NCBI RefSeq assembly: GCF_001514265.1
Contig: NZ_KQ949000.1
Span: 124,001-188,000, forward strand
Reading direction: 5' to 3'
Length of the DNA: 64,000 bases
Origin: Streptomyces resistomycificus
GTDB lineage: Bacteria; Actinomycetota; Actinomycetes; Streptomycetales; Streptomycetaceae
A model generated the notes under the pieces. That model had not been told where the DNA came from and made no database searches. It was given only the letters and a program-made list of their open reading frames with translations. Position numbers and translations under genes: made by a program. The first letter of the stretch is position 1. Each line of letters opens with the position of its first letter. Below, in pieces: positions 23,448-30,955 of this stretch.

Positions 23448-23734
23448 GCGGACCGGGCACGGGACCCGAGCGCGAAACCGGCCGGAGCACGGAGAACGTC
23501 GAGTACCGCGTGGCCCACCTGCGCGACCGGCTCGCCGCGGAGGAACTCGGTGAGCTGGGCGTACGGGCCGAGATGCGGGCCGGATCCGTCGTGGTGACGG
23601 GCACGGTGCCCTCCGCCCAGTGCCGGGAGACCCTGCTGCGGACGGTGCGCGAGGAACTGGACGGGCTCGCCGTGCACACCGACGTCGTGGTGGCCGAGAC
23701 CGCCTCCCCCGACCATGCGGAGGACCTGCCATGA
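23444..23734 (+). CDS. BON-domain protein
   Basis: A 96-residue protein. After a polar N-terminus, residues about 20-90 form a BON fold (VEYRVAHLRDRLAAEELGEL, VRAEMRAGSVVVTGTVPSAQ, VREELDGLAVHTDVVV). BON domains bind phospholipids or help protein contacts, as in OsmY; there is no signal peptide, so it probably acts inside the cell. It overlaps both neighbours by 4 nt, so its amount should be matched to the nucleotidyltransferase and phosphoesterase. Confidence 0.85.
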   Translation: MSGPGTGPERETGRSTENVEYRVAHLRDRLAAEELGELGVRAEMRAGSVVVTGTVPSAQCRETLLRTVREELDGLAVHTDVVVAETASPDHAEDLP

Positions 23735-24456
23735 TCCGTGTCGCCGCCGTGGGTGACATCCACATGGGCCTGGACAGCCAGGGCCTGCTGCGGCCCGCCT
23801 TCGACACCCTGCCCGAGTGCGCCGACCTGCTGCTGCTGGCCGGCGACCTGACCCGGCACGGCACCCCGGAGGAGGCCCGGGTGGTGGCCCAGGAGGTACG
23901 GGGGCTGCCGGTCCCGGTCGTCGCGGTCCTCGGCAACCACGACCACCACGACGAGCAGCCCGAGAAGGTCACCGCCATCCTCCAGGAGGCGGGCGTGACG
24001 GTCCTGGAGGGCGAGCAGACCGTCGTGCGGTGCGGCGACACCCGCGTCGGCATCGCCGGCACGAAAGGCTTCGGCGGCGGGTTCGTCGGACGCAGCGCGG
24101 GCGAGTTCGGCGAGCCGCTGATGAAGGAGTTCGTGCGCTACACGCGGCGCAGCGCGGACTCCCTGCACAGCGCGCTGCGGGAACTGGACGAGGAGGGCTG
24201 TGAGGTGCGGGTCGCCCTCACCCACTTCTCCCCCGTCGCCGACACGCTCGCGGGTGAGCCACCGGAGATCTTCCCGTTCCTCGGCAGCTACCTGCTGGCG
24301 GAGGCGATCGACACCGCCGGCGCCGATCTCTCCGTGCACGGCCACGCCCACATGGGCACCGAGCACGGGATGACGGCGGGCGGCGTGCGGGTGCGGAACG
24401 TGGCCCAGCCGGTCATCCGGCGGGCCTTCAACGTGTACCAGCTGCACGCCGGCTGA
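23731..24456 (+). CDS. Calcineurin-like metallophosphoesterase
   Basis: A 241-residue enzyme with all five metallophosphoesterase motifs: GDIHMG, GDLTRHG, GNHDHHDE, THFSPV and GHAHMG. These bind two metal ions and hydrolyse phosphate esters or phosphodiesters. It starts at ATG 23731 overlapping the BON gene stop. As the last gene of the operon it may reverse or process what the nucleotidyltransferase makes, which is inference. A hairpin follows the stop. Confidence 0.93.
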   Translation: MIRVAAVGDIHMGLDSQGLLRPAFDTLPECADLLLLAGDLTRHGTPEEARVVAQEVRGLPVPVVAVLGNHDHHDEQPEKVTAILQEAGVTVLEGEQTVVRCGDTRVGIAGTKGFGGGFVGRSAGEFGEPLMKEFVRYTRRSADSLHSALRELDEEGCEVRVALTHFSPVADTLAGEPPEIFPFLGSYLLAEAIDTAGADLSVHGHAHMGTEHGMTAGGVRVRNVAQPVIRRAFNVYQLHAG

Positions 24457-24474
24457 GGCGGCCGGCTCCGGCCA

Positions 24475-24505
24475 CGGGTGCCGGCCGGACGCCGACCGGC
24501 ACCCG
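24475..24505. terminator. Hairpin between convergent genes
   Basis: A 10-bp perfect stem (24475-24484 and 24496-24505) with an 11-nt GC-rich loop between the phosphoesterase and M20 genes. Confidence 0.75.
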
Positions 24506-24531
24506 GGCGGCGTCCGCCCACCGGCGGACGG

Positions 24532-25716
24532 TCACAGCGTGGCCGACGTGTGATCCTGCCACGCCCGGTCCCGTACGTCCGGGCGCAGCAACACCTCGGC
24601 CGCCGTGCACGCCAGCGCCTCCGCCGCCGCCACCATCGCCCGTCGGCCCCGCTCGGACGCCGCCGCCTCGGCGAACTCGGCGGTGTGGTCGGAGCCCTCC
24701 GGATCCATGATCGCCACGAAGGGATGGATGGCGGGGACCCGACCGCTGACGTTGCCGATGTCGGAGGAGCCCAGGTAGACACCCGGTTGCGGGGGCGTGA
24801 TCCCGATGCCCGTGCGGGCCAGGTGGCCCGCGAACCGTTCGGACAGCACCGCGCTGTCCCGGGAGTGCTCGTAGCGCGGTGTGGCGCGTTCGACGGTGAC
24901 CGTCGTTCCGGTCGCCCGGGCCACGCCCTGTGCGCAGGTCAGCAGTTCGCCCGCCAGGTCCTCCAGTGCGGAGGTGGTCGCGGCGCGCAGGCCGAAGAGG
25001 CCCTCCGCGTACTCGGGGACGATGTTCGTCGCCCGGCCGCCGTCGGTGACGATGCCCTGGACGTGCGAGCCCTCGGGCAGTCGTCGGCCGACCACGGCGA
25101 GGGTGTTGAACAGCTGGATCAGGGCCGCGAGGGCGTCGACGCCCTCGGTGGGGTTGCCGGTCGGGTGCGCGGCGCGTCCGTGGAAGCCGACCCGGTACTG
25201 GGCCTGCGCGGTCAGCGGCGCCCACCGCCAGCTGTACACGCCGGGATGGAACATCAGCGCGGCGTCGACGTCGTCGAACAGCCCGGCCTCGACCTCGGTG
25301 ACCTTGCCGCCGCCGCCCTCCTCGGCGGGCGTGCCCACGGCCCACACGCTTCCCGCGTCCGCGGGCAGGACGGACCGGACGGCGAGGGCGGCGCCCAGTC
25401 CGGCGGCGGCGATGAGGTTGTGGCCGCAGGCGTGTCCGAGGCCGGGGAGGGCGTCGTACTCCAGGAGCAGAGCCACCGCGGGCCGTCGGCGCGCGCCGGA
25501 GCGGGCCACGAAGGCGGTGGGGAGCCCTGCGACGCCCCGCTCGACGGTGAAGCCCTCCCAGGCGAGTTCGCCGCAGAGCAGGGCCGCCGCCCGGTGCTCC
25601 TCGAAGGCGTACTCGGGCTCGGTGTGCAGGGTCAGGGCGACGTCCCACAGCCGCTCCGCCCTGGCGGCCACCGCCCCGCGCACTCGGGTGAGCACCTCGT
25701 CCAGAGCGTCGGTCAC
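24532..25716 (-). CDS. M20-family amidohydrolase
   Basis: A 394-residue metal-dependent amidohydrolase of the M20D type, related to N-acyl-amino-acid, aminobenzoyl-glutamate and indole-acetyl conjugate hydrolases. Seen: LEYDALPGLGHACGHN (metal ligands), GTPAEEGGGGK (catalytic Glu), the dimerisation-lid region with RVGFHGRAAHPTGNPTEGVD, and the late HTAEFAEAA His. It starts at GTG 25716 behind GGGAGG. There is no signal peptide, so it is cytosolic. It converges on the phosphoesterase operon and has no obvious pathway partners. Confidence 0.92.
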   Translation of the reverse strand: MTDALDEVLTRVRGAVAARAERLWDVALTLHTEPEYAFEEHRAAALLCGELAWEGFTVERGVAGLPTAFVARSGARRRPAVALLLEYDALPGLGHACGHNLIAAAGLGAALAVRSVLPADAGSVWAVGTPAEEGGGGKVTEVEAGLFDDVDAALMFHPGVYSWRWAPLTAQAQYRVGFHGRAAHPTGNPTEGVDALAALIQLFNTLAVVGRRLPEGSHVQGIVTDGGRATNIVPEYAEGLFGLRAATTSALEDLAGELLTCAQGVARATGTTVTVERATPRYEHSRDSAVLSERFAGHLARTGIGITPPQPGVYLGSSDIGNVSGRVPAIHPFVAIMDPEGSDHTAEFAEAAASERGRRAMVAAAEALACTAAEVLLRPDVRDRAWQDHTSATL

Positions 25717-25923
25717 GTCGGCCTCCCGGGGCGTCGTACGCCTGTGTCCAGGGGCGGGTTCCAACGATCGTGCCCGTCGAACCCTCCTGATCGCGGGGTG
25801 CCGAGGACTCGCGCCACGCTGCCGCGACAGGACGGTGACCGCGCGTAGGGCGCCTCTCCCGGGGCACTCGTGGCGCTGGCGGGTCCACCCTGGAGCCGTC
25901 GCCCCTGGCTGGAGGTGGAGATC

Positions 25924-26487
25924 ATGGGACACGGAGGAGACGTCGTCGACGAACTGGTGGCCGACCACCGGGAGGTCGAGGAGTTCTTCGGCAGGATCGA
26001 GGCCCTGCCGTCGGGTCACAAGGACCGCAAGGTGCACGCCGACCAGGCCGTCATGGAGCTGATACGGCACTCGGTGGCCGAGGAGGAGTACCTCTACCCG
26101 GCCGTACGGGAGCACCTGGTCAACGGGAACACCATGGCGGACCGGGAGATCGAGGACCACGCCGAGGCCGAGCGGATCATGAAGGTCCTGGAGAGCTGCG
26201 AGGCGGACGACCCCGAGTTCGACCGGCTCGTCGAGCTGCTGATGCGCGAGGTCCGCGCCCACATCGCCGACGAGGAGGAGACCCTCTTCCCGCAGCTGCG
26301 CGTGGCGTGTTCGGCAAAGACGCTCGACGAACTCGGTGACAAGGTCCGTACGGCCAAGAAGACGGCGCCGACCAGGCCGCACCCGTCCGCGCCGGACACG
26401 CCTCCCATGAACAAGCTGCTGGCGCCGGGCGCCGGGCTGATCGACCGGCTGCGGGACGCCCTGACCGGCCGGGGCAAGCAGGACTGA
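25924..26487 (+). CDS. Hemerythrin-domain protein
   Basis: A 187-residue protein with a four-helix hemerythrin-like domain (residues about 5-135). The His and carboxylate ligands are in VADHREVEEFF, IRHSVAEEEYLYP, EDHAEAERIM and HIADEEETLFPQL. Such proteins bind a di-iron centre and sense or carry oxygen or nitric oxide; in actinomycetes they are often stress genes. The C-terminal 50 residues are basic and Pro-rich. ATG 25924 follows GGAGGTGGAG. It is monocistronic. Confidence 0.93.
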   Translation: MGHGGDVVDELVADHREVEEFFGRIEALPSGHKDRKVHADQAVMELIRHSVAEEEYLYPAVREHLVNGNTMADREIEDHAEAERIMKVLESCEADDPEFDRLVELLMREVRAHIADEEETLFPQLRVACSAKTLDELGDKVRTAKKTAPTRPHPSAPDTPPMNKLLAPGAGLIDRLRDALTGRGKQD

Positions 26488-26525
26488 CCCGCCCTCCCAG
26501 CCGGGGGCGGTTGGCGGACGGCGCC

Positions 26526-27053
26526 TCAGGCGATGAGCGCCTGTCCCGGCTGCAGACGGTCCATGAGCTGGGAGTGGTGGAGTTCGGCCACGGGGGCCGT
26601 CAGGTCGGGGTGCCGGAGCAGGGCCGCCGCACGGCGGTCCGCCTCGTCGGGGGTCAGCAGACGACGGAACCCGGCCGGTGTACCGCCGGTGTGACTGTTC
26701 CCGGCGAGCGCGGCCACCGCCCGGCCGGCCAGTTCGGCGTCGGTGAGCAGACAGGCCGCCCAGCTCGCCACGACCTCGTCGACCCAGGAGCGCCAGGCGT
26801 GCTCGTCCGCGTCCCGGGCGTCGGCGCCGTCCGCGCCCGTGATCCAGTCGAGCCGCCCCGAACCGCCGGGCCCGGCCATGCCGACCAGCGCGGCGTCCAT
26901 CCGGGTCGGATACCTGAGCCAGGCGGCGACCGTCACGGCCTGGCGGGCCTGCACCTCACACAGGGCGGAGGCCAGCGCGCCGCCGCCCGACGGGTAGGCG
27001 CAGGTCAGCCACTGGGCGGTCGCCGCGATGAGCGGTGAGAGATCTGCTTGCAC
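26526..27053 (-). CDS. Hypothetical protein
   Basis: A 175-residue Ala-rich helical protein starting at GTG 27053. Segments such as LSPLIAATAQWLTCAYPSGG and WRSWVDEVVASWAACLLTDA look like packed helices, and the C-terminus has FRRLLTPDEADRRAAALLRH. No signal peptide or clear membrane helix. I do not recognise the family. It converges on the hemerythrin gene with a 38-nt gap. Confidence 0.6.
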   Translation of the reverse strand: MQADLSPLIAATAQWLTCAYPSGGGALASALCEVQARQAVTVAAWLRYPTRMDAALVGMAGPGGSGRLDWITGADGADARDADEHAWRSWVDEVVASWAACLLTDAELAGRAVAALAGNSHTGGTPAGFRRLLTPDEADRRAAALLRHPDLTAPVAELHHSQLMDRLQPGQALIA

Positions 27054-27534
27054 TGCCGGGCCGCCCGTTGCTGTGAGGTGTCAGGGGACTGTTCGAAACG
27101 GTAGCCCGCGGCTCGTGCCGCACGACATGGCCCGGGCCTCCCCGCCGACGTGGCTTCGGCCACACCGGCCGGGAGGTCCGGGCTGAGTCGGTTCGGGGTG
27201 GTCGGCGGTCAGGACGCCGTGCAGCCTCCCAGTCCCGGGCCCGCGGTGTTGCCGTTCGTGATCTTCCTGAAGTTTCGGTTTGATTCCGGAATGGCGTCGC
27301 AGACCATACGAGCGGCAATTGACGGCTTCAACGGACCCGGCAAAGGGAGCTGCAGTTGACCGGGAAAGCCCACCGAGGACGCAAAGTGACCGCAGGAGAG
27401 CAAAACATTCGTGGAGTATTTCGAATGTTTTGAGAAGCGGAACCGTTACCACATTCCCGCGGGAAAAGGTGCAACCATTTCAGCCAGGCAGATGTCTCAC
27501 CAGATATCAGCCACATCCACCGCTGGGGGACATC
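27054..27534. other. Intergenic region with AT-rich promoter
   Basis: I find no convincing gene in these 480 nt. From about 27255 the base composition turns AT-rich for this genome. It holds an 11-bp inverted repeat (27401-27432) and presumably the promoter of the secreted protein at 27535. Frames on both strands lack start sites and coding bias. Confidence 0.5.
27401..27432. promoter_or_regulatory. AT-rich inverted repeat
   Basis: CAAAACATTCG and its exact complement CGAATGTTTTG (27401-27411 and 27422-27432) flank a 10-nt loop, about 100 nt before the next start. It could be an operator or an RNA hairpin. The A/T content is exceptional in this sequence. Confidence 0.5.
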
Positions 27535-28104
27535 ATGAGACGAAGCAGAACAGCATGGGCGGCGGCGGTCCTCATGGGCGCCGCGCTGACCGTCACCGCG
27601 ATCCCTGCCGACGCCGCCCCGGTGGCGGCCACGGCCTGTCCCACCGGCTGGGGCAGCGCCCCGGAGACCCGGACCACCAGCACGACGGCGTCCCTCAAGA
27701 ACATCCGGACCGGAAGCCACGCCTGTTACGACCGGATGGTCATCGAGGTCCCCGGCGGTGGCACCGGCCTCGGCTACTGGGTGCGGTACGTCGACCGCCT
27801 CCATCAGGACGGATCCGGCCGTCTCGTCCCCGTCGCCGGCGGCGCCGTCCTCGAGATTCGGGTGGCCGCACCCGCCTACGACCCGGAGACCGGCAAGGCG
27901 ACGTACCCGGGGAAGGTGGCCCGCCCCCTGCCAGGCGTGGACATCTCCGGCTACCGCACCTTCAGGGACACCCGGTTCGCGGGCAGCTTCGAAGGTGAGA
28001 CGCAGGTCGGACTGGGTGTCCGTGCCCGGCTGCCGTTCCGGGTCCTCACGCTCACCGACCGGGTGGTGGTGGACGTCGCGCACAACTGGACCGGCGCCCG
28101 CTGA
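27535..28104 (+). CDS. Secreted AMIN-like domain protein
   Basis: A 189-residue exported protein. The signal peptide ends near PADAA (residue 28). The mature part has CPTGWGSAPETRTT, SHACYDRMVIEVPGGGTGLG, GAVLEIRVAAPAYDPETGK and RVLTLTDRVVVDVAHNW, the pattern of AMIN-like domains found in actinobacterial lipoproteins and secreted proteins. AMIN domains elsewhere bind peptidoglycan; whether this one does is not known. Two cysteines could pair. There is no lipobox. ATG 27535 follows GGGGGA. It has its own AT-rich promoter region with a large inverted repeat. Confidence 0.75.
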   Translation: MRRSRTAWAAAVLMGAALTVTAIPADAAPVAATACPTGWGSAPETRTTSTTASLKNIRTGSHACYDRMVIEVPGGGTGLGYWVRYVDRLHQDGSGRLVPVAGGAVLEIRVAAPAYDPETGKATYPGKVARPLPGVDISGYRTFRDTRFAGSFEGETQVGLGVRARLPFRVLTLTDRVVVDVAHNWTGAR

Positions 28105-28223
28105 CACCGCTCGCCCGAACAGGAAGCACAGGGTTTCTCCCTCCGCCCAGGTGCGGTCCGGGCCAGTCGTGGCGCATTCTTGCTGTGTCGCCCGCGTGAC
28201 GGCGCACGGACGAGGTAGGGCCG

Positions 28224-30761
28224 ATGACTGGGAGCGCCCAGGACGCACACCCGAGGCCCGGGCGGCTGTCGGCGCTGCTGACCGACGCCTCGACGGAGGC
28301 CGTCAGCAGAGCCGGTGGCTACGCGGCCGGGGTCTATCTGCGATCCCGCACGCCCGGACTGCTCCGCCTGGCCGTACTCGCCGGTCTGCCCGGCCCGCTG
28401 TTCCGCCCCTGGTGGCGCCTGCACGTGGACAGTCCCTTTCCCGTCGCGGACGCCTGTCGGCTCGGCGTCCAGGTCGTCCTGCCGAACGCCACGGAGACGA
28501 TGCGCCGCTACCCCCAGTTCGCCGCCGGTCTGCCGTTCCAGTTCGGCTCCCTGTACGCGCCGGTCGTGGCCGGTTCCGACACGTACGGCGTCCTCACCGT
28601 GCTCCGCCCGGCCGTCCCGGACGCCGCCGAGGTGGTCTCCGAGCGCGACCGGCTGGCCCGGCTGGCCCAGGAGCTGGGCGCGGCCCTGCGGGACCTGGAC
28701 GACGAGGGGGGCGGCCCGCCGCTGTGGGACCACGAGCCCCTGTGCGTCCGCCCGCCGGCCGCCCGTCCGCCGCTCGCGCGCCTCGGACGCTTCGTGTGGA
28801 CTCCGAAGACGGGCCTGGTGACCGGGGACGAGGGTCTGCACGCCCTGATGGGCGTGCCACCGACGGAGTTCGACGGGAGCGTGGAGGCGTTCGCGGACGC
28901 CGTGGCCCCGTACGAGGCGAACCGCATCCTGGTCGCGCTGCGGGAGACCGCCACCGGCAGACCGCCGCCGCTGCCCGTGTACCTCCGGGCGGTGGACGGC
29001 GAGCTACGGCTGATGGACCTGTGGAGTCCGTCCGAGGACGCCGGCTGGAACAGCCCCGGCGGCCCCGCCACGACCGGCGTACCGGCCGACGCGGGCCCCG
29101 TGCGGGGCATCGTCCTCGATCCGGGGCTCGGCGCGACCGCCGACGCGGCGGCCGACCTTCTCCCGGACGGGGTGTTCTGCCTCGACCGGGAGGGCCTGAT
29201 CGTCTACGCCAACCCGCGCGCCGCCCAGCTCCTGCGCCGGCCGCGGGCCGAACTGCTCGGCCGGTCGCTGTGGGACGCCGTGCCGTGGCTGGGCCGGCCC
29301 GACGTCGAGGACCATCTGCGCGGGGCGCTGCTGTCACCGGACCCGGTGCACTTCCACGTCGAGCGGCCCGACACGGACGGTTCCGGGCCCGCGTCCCAGC
29401 CCTCCGAGGGCGGCTGGATCGCCCTCTCCGCGTATCCGGGACCGGACAGGCTGACCTGCACGGTCCGCCCGGCGAGCCGGGTGACGGACGCCGCCCCCGC
29501 CGACCACACGACCGCCGACGGCCTCACCCCGCCGGCACCCGAGTACCGCCCGATCGTCCTCGCGATCGCGCTCACGGAGGCGGTCACCGCCCGCCAGGTG
29601 TCCGCCGTGGTGATGCGGGAGCTGCTGCCGGCGTTCGGCGGCCGCCGGCTCGCCATCTACCTGCTCCAGGAACGGCATCTGTACCTGGCCTGGGAGAACG
29701 GCTTTCCCACCGGGTTCCTCACCCCGTTCGACGGGGTCGGGCTGGACACGCGGCTGCCGGGCGTGGAGACGCTCACCACCGGCCGGCCGCTCTTCTTCGA
29801 CTCCATGCAGCAACTGGCCACCGCCTACCCCGGCATCCAGCTGGACGCCGAGGAGGGCGCCCGCGCCTTCCTGCCGCTGATCGCCTCCGGCCGCCCGGTC
29901 GGCTCCTGCATCCTCGGCTTCGACCGGCCGCGCAGCTTCAGCAGCGAGGAGCGCGCGGTACTCACCGCGCTGGCCGGGCTCATCGCCCACGCCATGGAGA
30001 AGGCCCAGCGCTACGAGACCGAGGCCGCGCTCGCCCGCGGGCTGCAGCAGGCCCTCCTCCCCCAGCGGCTGGCGGCGCATCCGCGGGTGGAGACCGCCGG
30101 GCGCTATCTGCCCGGCACCCAGGGCATGGACGTGGGCGGTGACTGGTACGACGTCGTGGAGTCCGGCGACGGCCTCGCCCTGGTGATCGGGGACGTGCAG
30201 GGGCACGGGGTGCAGGCGGCGGCGACCATGGGACAACTGCGCAGCGCCGTACGGGCGTTCGCGCTGGGCGACCGGCCGCCCGAGGAGGTCATGAGCGGCA
30301 TCAACCACCTCCTCATCGACCTCGACCCCGGGCTGTTCGCGAGCTGCTGCTATATCCGGCTCGACCCCGCCACCGGGGTGGCACGTGCGGCCCGCGCCGG
30401 GCACCCGCCGCCGCTGCTGCGCAGCCCGGACGGCCGTACCCAGGTCCTGGACCTGCCCGGCGGCGTGGTGCTCGGCGTGGCCCCGCGCGTCCGCTATCCG
30501 GTGACCGAGCTGCGGATCGAACCGGGCGCCGTCCTCGCGCTCTACACGGACGGACTGGTCGAGCGGCCCGGCGGCGACATCGACGACGGCATCAGCGCCC
30601 TGCGCGTGGCCCTGGCCCGGGCGGGCTCTCCCGCCGCCCGCCCGGGCTCCCGCGCGCTGACCGTCATCGCCGACCGGCTCACCGCGACAGCACGCCACGA
30701 GGTGGACCGCCCCGACGACATCGCGCTCCTCCTGGCCACCCGCCTCCCGCCCCTGACGTGA
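28224..30761 (+). CDS. SpoIIE/PP2C-type phosphatase with GAF and PAS sensors
   Basis: An 845-residue cytosolic signalling protein. Order: N-terminal GAF-like domain (about 10-150), a PAS-like region (about 190-270), a PAS domain (about 305-380, LLPDGVFCLDREGLIVYANP), a GAF domain (about 440-590), then a PP2C/SpoIIE phosphatase (about 600-845) with LQQALLPQRL, GGDWYDVVE, GDVQGHGVQAAATM and YTDGLVERPG. These phosphatases dephosphorylate anti-anti-sigma factors (SpoIIAA/RsbV type) and so release sigma factors. The N-terminus has no membrane helix. A second phosphatase gene follows after 194 nt on the same strand. The signals sensed are unknown. Confidence 0.93.
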   Translation: MTGSAQDAHPRPGRLSALLTDASTEAVSRAGGYAAGVYLRSRTPGLLRLAVLAGLPGPLFRPWWRLHVDSPFPVADACRLGVQVVLPNATETMRRYPQFAAGLPFQFGSLYAPVVAGSDTYGVLTVLRPAVPDAAEVVSERDRLARLAQELGAALRDLDDEGGGPPLWDHEPLCVRPPAARPPLARLGRFVWTPKTGLVTGDEGLHALMGVPPTEFDGSVEAFADAVAPYEANRILVALRETATGRPPPLPVYLRAVDGELRLMDLWSPSEDAGWNSPGGPATTGVPADAGPVRGIVLDPGLGATADAAADLLPDGVFCLDREGLIVYANPRAAQLLRRPRAELLGRSLWDAVPWLGRPDVEDHLRGALLSPDPVHFHVERPDTDGSGPASQPSEGGWIALSAYPGPDRLTCTVRPASRVTDAAPADHTTADGLTPPAPEYRPIVLAIALTEAVTARQVSAVVMRELLPAFGGRRLAIYLLQERHLYLAWENGFPTGFLTPFDGVGLDTRLPGVETLTTGRPLFFDSMQQLATAYPGIQLDAEEGARAFLPLIASGRPVGSCILGFDRPRSFSSEERAVLTALAGLIAHAMEKAQRYETEAALARGLQQALLPQRLAAHPRVETAGRYLPGTQGMDVGGDWYDVVESGDGLALVIGDVQGHGVQAAATMGQLRSAVRAFALGDRPPEEVMSGINHLLIDLDPGLFASCCYIRLDPATGVARAARAGHPPPLLRSPDGRTQVLDLPGGVVLGVAPRVRYPVTELRIEPGAVLALYTDGLVERPGGDIDDGISALRVALARAGSPAARPGSRALTVIADRLTATARHEVDRPDDIALLLATRLPPLT

Positions 30762-30955
30762 ACGCCAGGACGGTTCACCGGCGCCCCCACCGCGCCCGTC
30801 CCCCACCCCCGCCCGCCCCAACGGCACGGCCCCGCACACCGACCGCCCGGCGGCCACCATCCACCGCCCGCGCGCCCCTTGGCAGCCGAAGCCCGGATCG
30901 TCACACCCCGTGACGCCTCTCGCCTCCTGCGGCCCGGCAGTGTAGACATGGGCAC

